This document shows, one piece after another, positions 51,796 to 60,820 of a stretch of 64,000 nt of DNA. The notes beneath the pieces are model-generated. The model did no database searches, was not told the origin of the DNA, and worked only from the letters and a program-made list of their open reading frames with translations. The stretch comes from Thermocrinis sp. (lineage in GTDB: Bacteria; Aquificota; Aquificia; Aquificales; Aquificaceae). Location of the stretch: the NCBI RefSeq assembly GCF_036781485.1, contig NZ_DAIQAX010000001.1, positions 164,793 to 228,792 on the forward strand. Direction: 5' to 3'. Made by a program: the position numbers and the translations under genes. Numbering within the stretch: the first letter of the stretch is position 1; every line of letters starts with the position of its first letter.

Positions 51796-51823
51796 AATTT
51801 AGTGTACTTTTGTAAAAAGTCAA
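51796..51823 (-). promoter_or_regulatory. Predicted hsp20 promoter
   Basis: On the minus strand TTGACT (51818-51823) and TAAATT (51796-51801) are 16 bp apart and 36-63 bp before the start codon. No heat-shock operator of the CIRCE type is present. Confidence 0.45.
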
Positions 51824-51828
51824 GGGGG

Positions 51829-52413
51829 TTATTCAAGTTCCTGATAAGTCAAACAAACCGCACCTGCACTTAACATTTCTTCTATTGCTTTCTCCGAGTC
51901 TCCCGGCTTTACATCTACTCCTTTTATGGCATCTAAGAGTAGAAATGCAAAGTATCCTAAGTTTATACCACCTAAAACTGTGTTTTTGACACAGTAGTCT
52001 GTAGCCACTCCACCTACGAATATTCTCTTTATACCTCTTTCCTTCAGCAGGCTGTCAAGGATTGTTCCCTGAAAACCTGAGTAAGCGTCAAAGTCTCTAC
52101 TCGTGCCCTTTGATATTATGAACTTGTTATCCGATGGTATGATAAGGTCTGGATGAAACTGGGCTCCTTCTGTGTCTTGCACGCAGTGGGGAGGCCATAC
52201 ACCACCGTATCCTTTAAAGGATATGTGATTTTCTGGATGCCAATCTCTGGTGAAAAAAACAGGAAGTCCTCTTTCTGAAAAAAGTTCTATATATTTGTTT
52301 AAAGGTTGTACCACTTTGTCCCCTTCTGGCACGGGCAATGCACCACCTGGCATAAAATCTTTCTGCACATCCACCACTATAAGAGCATCAAATTTTGTCA
52401 GTTTTACCCTCAT
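51829..52413 (-). CDS. pncA: Nicotinamidase
   Basis: 194 residues. The isochorismatase-like fold has catalytic D15 (VDVQKDF), K102 and C141 (GGVATDYCV), with metal ligands D57, H59 and H63 (RDWHPENH). It converts nicotinamide to nicotinate for NAD recycling. It stands between hsp20 and the glycosyltransferase on the same strand (24 bp gap). Confidence 0.94.
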   Translation of the reverse strand: MRVKLTKFDALIVVDVQKDFMPGGALPVPEGDKVVQPLNKYIELFSERGLPVFFTRDWHPENHISFKGYGGVWPPHCVQDTEGAQFHPDLIIPSDNKFIISKGTSRDFDAYSGFQGTILDSLLKERGIKRIFVGGVATDYCVKNTVLGGINLGYFAFLLLDAIKGVDVKPGDSEKAIEEMLSAGAVCLTYQELE

Positions 52414-52437
52414 GGCTAAGCCTCCTAGCTATTAAAT

Positions 52438-53298
52438 TTATCCTTTCCAAAACCTAAAGCCTCTTTTTAGGATGCTAAGAATCCTTCTTGAGTCTAACAA
52501 AATGGAGGGTTTTTTGTAGATGGAATTTAACACCAAAAGCCAACCTTCTTTTAGTTTTCCAAACCTCAAGGCAGATTCTCCCATGTGGAAGAGAAAGTAA
52601 GGAAGATACTTTTCTGGCACTTTATCCTTGTAATCCATATATACCTTGTAAGTTGCGCTTAGAAAGGTTTTACTTTTACTCGTTCTTTCTGGATGTTCTC
52701 TAATTAAAACTTTCTTGTTGTCCAAAAGGTGAATGCTCAGACCATTTATGTAAGCCCTCAGTAGTATTTCCCAGTCTTCCCTCATTAGGTATTCGTGTTT
52801 GTATCCTAAAAAGGCAGACCGCCTGAAGGCAGTGGCAGAAGGATAACCCATCATTCCAGAGAAAAGTAGAATCAAGCTATCTCTCGGAATTTTTTTCTTT
52901 GAAACTCTTTTAACATCACCTGAGCCATCAACGAACATTCTGGGAAAACTATAAACTACATCGTGTTTTTTTAAGAATTCTACAGATGACTCTACATAGT
53001 CCTTCTCCCAAAGGTCGTCGTAGTCTAAAAAGAACAAATACTCACCTTTGGAAAGCTCCACTCCTTTGTTTCTTGAGTATGCCCTTTCCATGTTCTGTGG
53101 ATTCCTGTAATAGATAACTGGATAGCTTTTTACCACCTGAGGCGTGCGGTCTGTGCTTGCATCATCTACTACTATTATTTCCTTGTAAGGATAGGTCTGA
53201 GATAAAGCGCTTTCTATGGCTTGGTTTACATACTTCTCTCCATTATAGACAGGTATTATTATAGAAGCGAGCTCACTTTTCAATGATAGTTTCTTCAA
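52438..53298 (-). CDS. Family 2 glycosyltransferase
   Basis: 286 residues. SIIIPVYNGEKYVNQAIESALSQTYPYKEIIVVDDASTDRT (in pieces) opens a GT-A fold, and YLFFLDYDDLWEKDY gives the metal-binding DxD region. Such enzymes add sugars from nucleotide donors, often to lipopolysaccharide or exopolysaccharide. The acceptor is not shown. It overlaps the DHQ synthase II gene by 26 bp, an odd pairing with no obvious logic. Confidence 0.9.
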   Translation of the reverse strand: MKKLSLKSELASIIIPVYNGEKYVNQAIESALSQTYPYKEIIVVDDASTDRTPQVVKSYPVIYYRNPQNMERAYSRNKGVELSKGEYLFFLDYDDLWEKDYVESSVEFLKKHDVVYSFPRMFVDGSGDVKRVSKKKIPRDSLILLFSGMMGYPSATAFRRSAFLGYKHEYLMREDWEILLRAYINGLSIHLLDNKKVLIREHPERTSKSKTFLSATYKVYMDYKDKVPEKYLPYFLFHMGESALRFGKLKEGWLLVLNSIYKKPSILLDSRRILSILKRGFRFWKG

Positions 53299-54250
53299 CC
53301 TTTATGCCAAAGTGTCTTCCTGCCTCTTCCACGTATCCCAGGACTTCGTCCCCTTCTTTAAGCTCCGCTACAGATATAGGATTCCCATCTGGTTTTGTAA
53401 GTCTTATAGTTTCCGCATTCTGAAGCACCGCGCTTACTTTTTTGTTTTCCCATCTGCCCTCAACCAAAAGCATAGGCCTTCTTTCTACCTTTGCCCTTCC
53501 TACATAGACCACCCTTCCCCTTCCTTTGTGGTCATAAACCATTACTTCATCTCCAGCTTTTAGTTCACAAAGATACTTTGTTTTGTTGTTGGGGGTCCTT
53601 ATGTACATATGTACCGCTCCTGCGTTAACTCTGAATGGTCTGGAAGCTACGTAGGGGTTCTCTTCCGTTTCCGCATGCACCAAAAACATACCACCGGAGG
53701 AATTTCCTACCAGCATACCTTCCCCTCTACTTAGTATAGAGGTTGTATCCACGCAGACTCTATCGCCCAAGCCTAAGGGAAGAATCTTTGATATCTTAAC
53801 TACCACAAGCGGAAGGTTTTCTTCTTCTTCCTCCAAGACCTTTCCAACCTTCTTTATGGTGTTTATGTCCTTACTCTTTAAAACTATACCTTTTACCCCC
53901 TTTTCTAATATTTTTATGGCTGTTTTTGCCTCTTCCTCGCTTTTTACCACTGCATATAACTCTTCCCTTTGGGCTATAAGATTTTCCAAAGGTATGATGG
54001 TCCAGTCGGTAGTTTCTACCACTACCTTTACGTTGGGCGGGTATTTTGCTGCTCTATCCTCGTCTTCTTTCTTCTCTATACGCACATACTCAAAGTCTTT
54101 CCCCTGTTTTAGAACTAAGACTTTACCAAGCCTTTTTACCTCTTCCTCTTTGTCCTGGTCTTCTATCACTACAGCCTTTGCTCCTGCTTCTATGGCGCTT
54201 GCTATGAGCTTTCTGTCGTATTCCTCTGCCCAATACCAAAATTCTTTCAT
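53273..54250 (-). CDS. 3-Dehydroquinate synthase II (archaeal type)
   Basis: 325 residues from ATG 54250; a TTG two codons earlier is possible. GDRVCVDTTSILSRGEGMLVGNSSGGMFLVHAETEENPYVASRPFRVNAGAVH (read in pieces) is the family core, and MKEFWYWAEEYDRKLIASAIEAG opens it. DHQS II is unrelated to AroB: it makes 3-dehydroquinate from the 2-amino-3,7-dideoxy sugar acid produced by AroA'. It is typical of methanogens and some deep bacteria. hemC follows 9 bp upstream. Confidence 0.92.
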   Translation of the reverse strand: MKEFWYWAEEYDRKLIASAIEAGAKAVVIEDQDKEEEVKRLGKVLVLKQGKDFEYVRIEKKEDEDRAAKYPPNVKVVVETTDWTIIPLENLIAQREELYAVVKSEEEAKTAIKILEKGVKGIVLKSKDINTIKKVGKVLEEEEENLPLVVVKISKILPLGLGDRVCVDTTSILSRGEGMLVGNSSGGMFLVHAETEENPYVASRPFRVNAGAVHMYIRTPNNKTKYLCELKAGDEVMVYDHKGRGRVVYVGRAKVERRPMLLVEGRWENKKVSAVLQNAETIRLTKPDGNPISVAELKEGDEVLGYVEEAGRHFGIKVEETIIEK

Positions 54251-54259
54251 AGGCAAAGA

Positions 54260-55168
54260 TTATAAACTATAAATCTCTTTGAGTATTTCCCTCCCGCCAA
54301 GCTCTAAGAGTCTGCGGGCTAGCCTTTTCCCAGTTTCTTCTGCCTCTTCTAAGCTTCCCTCTTCCTTATCCTCAATAAACCTTTCCCCTTCTAAGTCTGA
54401 TATAAAACCTTTTATCTTTATCTTTCCATATTCTATCCACGCAAAGGCACCTATGGGAACTTGACAGCCACCTTCCAATTCTCTTAAGAAAGCCCTCTCG
54501 CACATAGCCCTCAAATGGCTTTCCTTGTGATCCAAGCCTTTTACAAATCTCTGGACCTCCAAGTCATCTTCTCTTGTTTCTATAGCCAAGCTTCCCTGCC
54601 CAACTGCAGGGATGAAGTCTTCCAGCACCTGAGTTATGTATTTTTCAAAACCCATCCTTTTTACCCCTGCGTACGCTAAGACAATAGCAGAGTATAACCC
54701 TTCTTCCAGCTTTCTTAACCTTGTATCCACGTTTCCCCTTAGAACCTCTACTTTGAGATCCCTTCTTTTTCTTTTTATCTGAACCTGCCTTCTCAAAGAA
54801 GAAGTGCCAACGACCGCACCAGGAGGGAGCTCCTCCAACTTCTTACCATCTTTTGATATTAGCACGTCGTAAGGATATTCTCTCTCTGTTATAGCGCAGA
54901 GTGTTAAACCTTTCGGCAAGGCCATAGGCACATCCTTCAAAGAATGCACCGCAAGGTCAATCTCTCCTTTTAGTAAAGCTTCTTCTATCTCCTTTACAAA
55001 AAGCCCTTTGCCACCTATTTTTGCCAAAGGTGCGGAGGTTATCTTGTCCCCAGTGGTGGTTATCGGAACTAATTCCACTTTGCATCCCAAGGATTCTAAC
55101 TTTTCTTTGACAAAATTAGCTTGCCAAAGAGCTAACTTACTCTTTCTTGTGCCAATCCTAAGAAACAT
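54260..55168 (-). CDS. hemC: Porphobilinogen deaminase
   Basis: 302 residues. D79 is the catalytic Asp (VHSLKDVPM), C235 holds the dipyrromethane cofactor (LEGGCQVPIGAF), and GTSSLRRQVQ is present. HemC links four porphobilinogens to hydroxymethylbilane. It leads to the DHQ synthase II gene on the same strand and follows the DUF190 gene by 5 bp, so it may share the crcB transcript. Confidence 0.96.
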   Translation of the reverse strand: MFLRIGTRKSKLALWQANFVKEKLESLGCKVELVPITTTGDKITSAPLAKIGGKGLFVKEIEEALLKGEIDLAVHSLKDVPMALPKGLTLCAITEREYPYDVLISKDGKKLEELPPGAVVGTSSLRRQVQIKRKRRDLKVEVLRGNVDTRLRKLEEGLYSAIVLAYAGVKRMGFEKYITQVLEDFIPAVGQGSLAIETREDDLEVQRFVKGLDHKESHLRAMCERAFLRELEGGCQVPIGAFAWIEYGKIKIKGFISDLEGERFIEDKEEGSLEEAEETGKRLARRLLELGGREILKEIYSL

Positions 55169-55173
55169 CTTAG

Positions 55174-55500
55174 CTACTTCCCGTAGCGTGCAATTTTAAC
55201 CTTTTCTGTGGTTATAAGCCCACCCTTTATCATCTTGGCTATTTCAGGTAGGATTTCCTTTATCCTTTCCTCATGGTCCAATATCTCAATCACTATAGGC
55301 AAATCAGAAGATAACTTAAATACTCCCGCTTTGTGTATAACTGAAGATTTTCCGTAGCCTAATATACCCCTAAAGACTGTAACTCCAGCTATACCCCTCT
55401 CTTTGCAAAACTCGGTTATGTGCTTATATAGCGGTTTTCCTTCCCATCTATCATCTTCTCCCAAAAAGATCCTCAGCAAAACAGCCTCCTCCCAATTCAT
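55174..55500 (-). CDS. DUF190 (PII-like) protein, copy 2
   Basis: 108 residues. LLRIFLGEDDRWEGKPLYKHITEFCKERGIAGVTVFRGILGYG (in pieces) and DLPIVIEILDHEERIKEILPEI give the DUF190 pattern, a ferredoxin-like fold related to PII signalling proteins. Its start overlaps the crcB stop by 4 bp. It resembles the second copy at 55859 in layout (RIFIRED..., ILGYGTTG, LPVVIEL) but differs in many positions, so the pair is an old duplication. Confidence 0.9.
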   Translation of the reverse strand: MNWEEAVLLRIFLGEDDRWEGKPLYKHITEFCKERGIAGVTVFRGILGYGKSSVIHKAGVFKLSSDLPIVIEILDHEERIKEILPEIAKMIKGGLITTEKVKIARYGK

Positions 55501-55871
55501 AACAACCTACCCAGATTGTATCCCAGAAATGTGAGAAAGATTCCAAAAAGGTTGGTAAGAGACAAATACAGCAAAAACCTTAGGTATTCTCCATCCGCTA
55601 TCAGAGCAAAGCTTTCGTAGGTGAAAGTTGATAGTGTGGTAAATCCACCGAGAAACCCAGTTATGAGAAAGCTTCTAACCTCGCTTGATACGCTTAGTTT
55701 TTCCACAAAGTAAGAGAAGAAAAGACCTATCAGAAAAGCCCCAATTAGATTTACTGTAAGCGTGCCTACGGGAAAAGCTAAGCCAAACTTGCTCTGCAAA
55801 AATTTTGAAATCAGATATCTGAGTAGGGATCCCAAGGCTCCACCCACTGCTATCGCTATTAAAATTCCCAT
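55497..55871 (-). CDS. crcB: Fluoride ion channel CrcB (Fluc)
   Basis: 124 residues with four membrane helices. GGALGSLLRYLISKF and the signature VNLIGAFLIGLFFSYF with GFLGGFTTLSTFTYE give the channel-lining polar and Phe residues of Fluc. CrcB exports fluoride as a dual-topology dimer. It overlaps DUF190 genes on both sides (13 bp and 4 bp). A fluoride riboswitch is not recognisable upstream. Confidence 0.95.
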   Translation of the reverse strand: MGILIAIAVGGALGSLLRYLISKFLQSKFGLAFPVGTLTVNLIGAFLIGLFFSYFVEKLSVSSEVRSFLITGFLGGFTTLSTFTYESFALIADGEYLRFLLYLSLTNLFGIFLTFLGYNLGRLL

Positions 55872-56185
55872 ACGTGCGCTCTCTCCACACTAACAAGCCC
55901 GCTTTTGATATGCCTCCCAAGTTCTTCCAATACGCTAATCACCTTTTTTTCTTCATCCACCAACTCTATGACAACTGGAAGGTTGTAAGACAGCACTTCA
56001 ATGCCTTCGTAATGATACTCGCCCGTGGTACCATAGCCAAGAATAGCTTTTAAGACCGTCGCTCCAGCTATATTTTTTTCTTTCAAAAATTTTAGAATCT
56101 TAGAGTAGAGACGCTCCCCATCAAATTCCTCATCTTCCCTTATAAAGATACGCGCCAGGACATAACCTTTTTCTCTAACAGGCAT
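55859..56185 (-). CDS. DUF190 (PII-like) protein, copy 1
   Basis: 108 residues from ATG 56185. YVLARIFIREDEEFDG, NIAGATVLKAILGYG, LPVVIELVDEEKKV and HIKSGLVSVERA place it in DUF190. It starts the DUF190-crcB-DUF190 group. A TATAAT box only 7 bp before the ATG suggests a leaderless transcript. It is divergent from secA. Ligand and target are unknown; coupling to CrcB suggests a link to fluoride. Confidence 0.9.
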   Translation of the reverse strand: MPVREKGYVLARIFIREDEEFDGERLYSKILKFLKEKNIAGATVLKAILGYGTTGEYHYEGIEVLSYNLPVVIELVDEEKKVISVLEELGRHIKSGLVSVERAHVWEF

Positions 56186-56256
56186 AGAGTTATTATAAGA
56201 TAAGGAGTGCGCCAAAAGTGGTAGTTTTAAAACTTGTTTAATTTAATATATATCCT

Positions 56257-59055
56257 ATGATAGAATGGCTTTTAAAAAAGATTATAGGCACAAAGAACGA
56301 GCGTGAAGTAAAGCGCCTTAGAAAGTTTGTCCAAAAGATAAACCAAAAGGAGAAGGAGTTAGACGAGCTTTCCAACAAGGGTATTGTGGAGCTTTCTAAG
56401 GATCTATTTCAGAAGATCTCGCAGGACGAGAGTTTAAAGGATGAAATCAGCAAGGGTAGGATTACGGAAGAAGTTATACTTGCCTTTGCCTTGGTTAGGG
56501 AGGCGGGCAAAAGGACTATAGGGCTTAGGTTCTTTGACGTGCAACTCATCGGTGGTCTTGTTCTGCATGAGGGTAAAATTGCGGAAATGAAAACAGGAGA
56601 AGGTAAAACCTTGGTAGCTACTTCTGCCGCTTACGTGAATGCTCTAACAGATAGGGGGGTGCATGTGGTAACTGTGAATGACTATCTGGCAAGAAGGGAC
56701 GCCCAGTGGATGGGTCCTATATACAGGTTTTTAGGCTTGGAGGTGGGAGTAATAAACTCAGACTACAGCTCTTATAGGGTGGAGTGGGTGGATGGAGAGC
56801 TGTTCCAAAAAGCAGTAGAGGAAGACCTTAGGGTATGGCCCAAGGGATACTTTGATGAAATACTACCTTCGGAGAAGATAAACGTAGAGGCAAAGAAGGC
56901 ATTCTTTACCAAGCTTGTTCCCTGCGATAGAAAAAGTGCTTATCAAGCTCACATAACTTATGGGACCAATAACGAGTTTGGTTTTGACTATCTGAGAGAC
57001 AACATGAGCTTTTCTTTGGACGACATTGTTCAAGTAAGGGGACACCACTACGCCATAATAGACGAGGTGGATTCCATACTCATAGACGAGGCAAGGGTCC
57101 CGCTGATAATATCTGGACCATCCCAGATGGATACTTCCATTTACTACAAGGCAGACCAGGCGGTCAGAAGGCTGAAGGCGGGAGAGGATTTCATCGTGGA
57201 TGAAAAGAACAGAACCGTTCAGTTAAAAGAAGAAGGCATTAAAAAACTTGAAGAGTTTTTTGGGATTGAGAACCTATACGACCTTAAACACATAGACCTG
57301 CTACACGCTGTGCATCAATCCATAAAGGCTCACGAGCTTTTTAAAAGGGACGTGCATTACATAGTGAAGGATGGAGAGGTGCTCATAGTAGATGAGTTTA
57401 CGGGTAGGGTTTTACCCGGTAGAAGGTGGTCTGACGGCTTGCATCAGGCTATAGAGGTTAAAGAGGGTGTTCCTATCCAGCAAGAAAATCAGACCTTGGC
57501 AAGCATAACCTTTCAGAATTACTTTAGGCTTTACCAAAAGCTGGCTGGTATGACTGGGACTGCAGAAACTGAAGCCCTTGAGTTTAAAGAAATATACGGG
57601 CTTGATGTGGTAGTGGTTCCCACCCACAAGCCCATGCGTAGGAAAGACTTGCCAGATATGGTCTTTAAGACAAAAAAGGAAAAGTGGGAAGAGGTAGTAA
57701 GACAAATAGAGAAAGAGCACAGTAGGGGGAGGCCGATTTTGGTTGGCACCATATCTATAGAGGATTCAGAGCATATTTCTAACCTTCTAAAGAAAAAAGG
57801 TATACCTCACAACGTTCTAAACGCAAAGCATCACGAAAGGGAGGCGGAAATAATCGCTCAAGCTGGAAGATTAAAAGCTGTTACCATATCTACCAACATG
57901 GCAGGTAGGGGTACGGACATACTGCTTGGTGGAAACCCAGAGTACCTGGCTAAGGAGATTCTAAGAAAGAAAGGAAAGATACCCGAAGAAGCTACGCAGG
58001 ACGAGTGGAAATCTGCCTTGCAAGAGGCTTATAGGATAACAGAAGAGGAGAAGAAAAAAGTGATCGAGCTTGGTGGACTTTTAGTCATAGGAACAGAGAG
58101 GCATGAATCAAGGAGGATAGACAACCAGCTTAGGGGTAGGGCTGGTAGGCAGGGCGATCCAGGCGAATCCCGGTTTATCCTTTCCCTTGAGGATGACCTT
58201 CTTAGATTGTTTGGAGGAGACAGGGTAAAGAAGATGATGGAGTTCTTAAAGATTCCGGAAGGAGAGCCCATAGAGAGCAGGATAGTAACAAAGGCTATAC
58301 AGAACGCTCAAAAGAGAATAGAAGCTCAGAACTTTCAGATAAGAAAAAGACTGCTGGAGTATGACAACGTAGTTAATGTTCAAAGGCAAACGGTCTATGG
58401 TTTGAGAAGGGACCTTTTGGAAGGCAAAGATTTAGAAGGATACTTAGAAGAATTCGTAAAGGACGTGCTTAACCAAAAGATTGCACAACTGATGCCCGAA
58501 GAAGATCCTGAACTTTGGGAGACAAAACCCTTGGAGGATTATCTGAAAGAATTAACTGGAAGAGATTTAGCAATTCCGAAGGTTAGAGACAAAGAGGAAC
58601 TTGTGGAAAAACTGAGCTCTGAAGTACTCGGCATTTTGGAGGAAAAGAAGAAGGTATGGGGAGAAAGCCTCTTTAAGGAGATATTTAAGATGATTGCGCT
58701 GTCTAACCTTGACCACCTGTGGAGGGAACACCTGCATACCCTTGATAGGTTAAGAGAAGGCATATACCTAAGAGGATACGCTGCGAGGGATCCGTTAGTA
58801 GAGTATAAAAAAGAAGCTTTTGGACTCTTTGAAGCTATGCTATATAACCTAAAGGAAAAGGTAGTTGAGGATACGATCAAGGTTCAGGTTGCCTCTCAGG
58901 AAGAGATAGAAGAAGAGGTCAAGAAAGAAGAGCAGGAGAGGGAAAAACTACTCAAGAGTGCGGTCTTCAGCGGAGTGGAGGGTAAAAAGGACGAAAAGGG
59001 ACCAAAGAGAAAGAGTTTAAAGGAAAGGCTCAATCTCAAAAGGAAGAGAGCCTAA
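56257..59055 (+). CDS. secA: Preprotein translocase ATPase SecA
   Basis: 932 residues. Walker A TGEGKTLVA is near residue 113, with VNDYLARRDAQWM, the DEVDSILIDEAR Walker B region, and NMAGRGTDILLGG and GRAGRQGDPGESRF helicase blocks. It drives export through SecYEG (secG at 11991). A region with VWPKGYFDEILPSEKINVEAKKAFFTKLV (about residues 194-222) is an insertion compared with E. coli SecA. The tail lacks the zinc-binding motif. The end overlaps convergent tsaC by 39 bp. Confidence 0.97.
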   Translation: MIEWLLKKIIGTKNEREVKRLRKFVQKINQKEKELDELSNKGIVELSKDLFQKISQDESLKDEISKGRITEEVILAFALVREAGKRTIGLRFFDVQLIGGLVLHEGKIAEMKTGEGKTLVATSAAYVNALTDRGVHVVTVNDYLARRDAQWMGPIYRFLGLEVGVINSDYSSYRVEWVDGELFQKAVEEDLRVWPKGYFDEILPSEKINVEAKKAFFTKLVPCDRKSAYQAHITYGTNNEFGFDYLRDNMSFSLDDIVQVRGHHYAIIDEVDSILIDEARVPLIISGPSQMDTSIYYKADQAVRRLKAGEDFIVDEKNRTVQLKEEGIKKLEEFFGIENLYDLKHIDLLHAVHQSIKAHELFKRDVHYIVKDGEVLIVDEFTGRVLPGRRWSDGLHQAIEVKEGVPIQQENQTLASITFQNYFRLYQKLAGMTGTAETEALEFKEIYGLDVVVVPTHKPMRRKDLPDMVFKTKKEKWEEVVRQIEKEHSRGRPILVGTISIEDSEHISNLLKKKGIPHNVLNAKHHEREAEIIAQAGRLKAVTISTNMAGRGTDILLGGNPEYLAKEILRKKGKIPEEATQDEWKSALQEAYRITEEEKKKVIELGGLLVIGTERHESRRIDNQLRGRAGRQGDPGESRFILSLEDDLLRLFGGDRVKKMMEFLKIPEGEPIESRIVTKAIQNAQKRIEAQNFQIRKRLLEYDNVVNVQRQTVYGLRRDLLEGKDLEGYLEEFVKDVLNQKIAQLMPEEDPELWETKPLEDYLKELTGRDLAIPKVRDKEELVEKLSSEVLGILEEKKKVWGESLFKEIFKMIALSNLDHLWREHLHTLDRLREGIYLRGYAARDPLVEYKKEAFGLFEAMLYNLKEKVVEDTIKVQVASQEEIEEEVKKEEQEREKLLKSAVFSGVEGKKDEKGPKRKSLKERLNLKRKRA

Positions 59056-59664
59056 CGGAGAAGCTAAGCTACTTACCATGTTTAATACTTGCTCCTTAGG
59101 CACGTTCCCTTCCCTTATGATTTTTATCGCCTTTTTACTTATGAGCTTTACTATCGTAGATGGTTTGCCTGTGAGCTTTGCTCCTTTTACGTATAGATCT
59201 ATCTTGTCTCCAAAGTATTCCATGGCTTCCTTTATATCAGATGCGGGTTTTAGTCCCTCTGGATTAGCGCTTGGGGCGACAAGAGGTTTTCCAAACTTTT
59301 TGAGAAGGTTCTTTATAAACACGCCCTGAGCCGGCACTCTAAAAGCTATGCTCTTTCTCCAACGAGTCAGGTATGTAGGAATGGTGGTCCTTTTTGGAAA
59401 GATCACAGTTACGCCAATACTAAGAAGAGCTATACTAAGTTTGGTAATCAGAACATCAAACTTTAGTACGTAGCTTATATCTGGCAAAAGCACTATAAAC
59501 GGTCTGCCTGAGGGCCTTCTAATCTCGTATAACCTTTCCACCGCCTCTTTGTTGGTAGCATCTGCCAAAAGTCCGTAGATAGTATCCGTAGGAGCGCAAA
59601 CTATACCGCCCTTTTCTAAAACCTTTACCACCTTGCTTATGTCTTTAGTGCTAACTATTTCCAT
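59017..59664 (-). CDS. tsaC: L-threonylcarbamoyladenylate synthase (TsaC/Sua5)
   Basis: 215 residues. GGIVCAPTDTIYGLLADATN, LYEIRRPSGRPFIVLLP and LVAPSANPEGLKPAS are the Sua5/YrdC blocks. It makes threonylcarbamoyl-AMP for the t6A37 modification of ANN-decoding tRNAs. Slightly longer than minimal TsaC but without a full Sua5 domain. Last gene of the minus-strand ispE-prs-rplY-pth-tsaC run; overlaps secA 3' end. Confidence 0.92.
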   Translation of the reverse strand: MEIVSTKDISKVVKVLEKGGIVCAPTDTIYGLLADATNKEAVERLYEIRRPSGRPFIVLLPDISYVLKFDVLITKLSIALLSIGVTVIFPKRTTIPTYLTRWRKSIAFRVPAQGVFIKNLLKKFGKPLVAPSANPEGLKPASDIKEAMEYFGDKIDLYVKGAKLTGKPSTIVKLISKKAIKIIREGNVPKEQVLNMVSSLASPLGSLPFEIEPFL

Positions 59665-59667
59665 CTT

Positions 59668-60243
59668 CTATACTTCTATTGGTGCGTTGCAAAAGCTCAT
59701 AGATTCTTCTGGTGAAAGCTCTAAACATCTAAGGACACACTCCGAGGCTCTGTCTAAGACCGCATAGAGAATCTGCTCTTCTTCTGGTTCAAAGGGTGAA
59801 AGGACGTATTCCACCACCTTATCCTTATTCTTAGGTCTTCCTATGCCTATCCTAAGCCTTGCAAAGTTCTCCGACTTTATCTCTTTTATTATAGACTCTA
59901 CGCCATGATGCCCCCCGCTACTACCTTCTAACCTTAGCCTTATCCTTCCAAGAGGGAGGTCCAAGTCATCATAAACCACCATCATATCCTTTGGACTTAG
60001 CTCGTACTCCTCCAGAAGGTTTAGCACCGCTAACCCTGAGTTGTTCATGTAAGTTTGGGGCTTTGCCACTAATACTTCCCTGTTTAACACTTTAACTTTA
60101 TAAACGTGAGATAGACACTCTTGCGTGTATTCTTTTACCCGAAGCTTTTTTAAAAGCTCATCTACTACCATAAAGCCTACGTTGTGCCTTGTTCTTTCGT
60201 ATTTTTTACCTGGGTTGCCAAGCCCTACTACAAGTTTTATCAT
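59668..60243 (-). CDS. pth: Peptidyl-tRNA hydrolase
   Basis: 191 residues. VVGLGNPGKKYERTRHNVGFMVVDEL contains N10 and the catalytic H20; AKPQTYMNNSG and VYDDLDLPLGRIRLRLEGSSGGHHG (in pieces) complete the active site. It frees stalled peptidyl-tRNAs. It overlaps rplY by 4 bp; rplY-pth is a common pair. Confidence 0.97.
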   Translation of the reverse strand: MIKLVVGLGNPGKKYERTRHNVGFMVVDELLKKLRVKEYTQECLSHVYKVKVLNREVLVAKPQTYMNNSGLAVLNLLEEYELSPKDMMVVYDDLDLPLGRIRLRLEGSSGGHHGVESIIKEIKSENFARLRIGIGRPKNKDKVVEYVLSPFEPEEEQILYAVLDRASECVLRCLELSPEESMSFCNAPIEV

Positions 60244-60809
60244 TCAGTTGGTGTTTCTTCAGCTTCGGGTTCTAAGACTACTGCCACAACCTCCTCTGGG
60301 TTGTCAAGTATTGTACAGTTAGGTGGTGGTTGGATGTCTTTCACGTGTAGCGAGTCTCCAAGACCAAGACCACTAACATCTACGGTTATCTTATCGGGTA
60401 TGCTTTCCACGCTTGCCCTAACTGTTAGAGTGTTTAGCACAATTTCAAAGGTTCCCCCAAGGCTCACACCCGCTGGAGTGCCCACAAATTCCAAAGGTAC
60501 CTCTATGTCTATTTCTTTCACCTTGGATATATCGTATAGGTCTACGTGGATTGGGTTATCTCCAAGCCAACCATACTGGACCTCTTTCAAAAAGCATAAC
60601 CTTTTATCTCCATTCACCTCTGCTACTATCAAGAATGTTTCTCCATGGGGTAGTGAATTGAAGTCTTTTAGGTTCATGTACGCATGCACATTATCTACCC
60701 CTTTTCCGTATATCTCTACTGGGATGTATCCTTCCCTTTTTCTCTGTTTTTTCTCGCTCTTCCTCTCGTTGGTATTTCTTGGAAGAAGTTTCAACTCAAC
60801 TCTTTTCAT
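60240..60809 (-). CDS. rplY: Ribosomal protein L25, long (CTC) form
   Basis: 189 residues. The N-terminal 5S rRNA-binding domain has REGYIPVEIYGKGVDNVH (about 26-43) and the C-terminal beta domain ends in an acidic tail (LEPEAEETPTE), the long general-stress CTC type. It sits between prs and pth, a widely conserved order. GGAGGCGG precedes ATG 60809. Confidence 0.95.
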   Translation of the reverse strand: MKRVELKLLPRNTNERKSEKKQRKREGYIPVEIYGKGVDNVHAYMNLKDFNSLPHGETFLIVAEVNGDKRLCFLKEVQYGWLGDNPIHVDLYDISKVKEIDIEVPLEFVGTPAGVSLGGTFEIVLNTLTVRASVESIPDKITVDVSGLGLGDSLHVKDIQPPPNCTILDNPEEVVAVVLEPEAEETPTE

Positions 60810-60820
60810 GACCGCCTCCT

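Noticed and set aside
51761..51828. CIRCE heat-shock operator before hsp20
   Set aside because: No TTAGCACTC-N9-GAGTGCTAA inverted repeat is present.
56186..56256. Fluoride riboswitch upstream of the DUF190-crcB group
   Set aside because: The short divergent region lacks the conserved crcB RNA motif, and the -10 box leaves no room for a leader.
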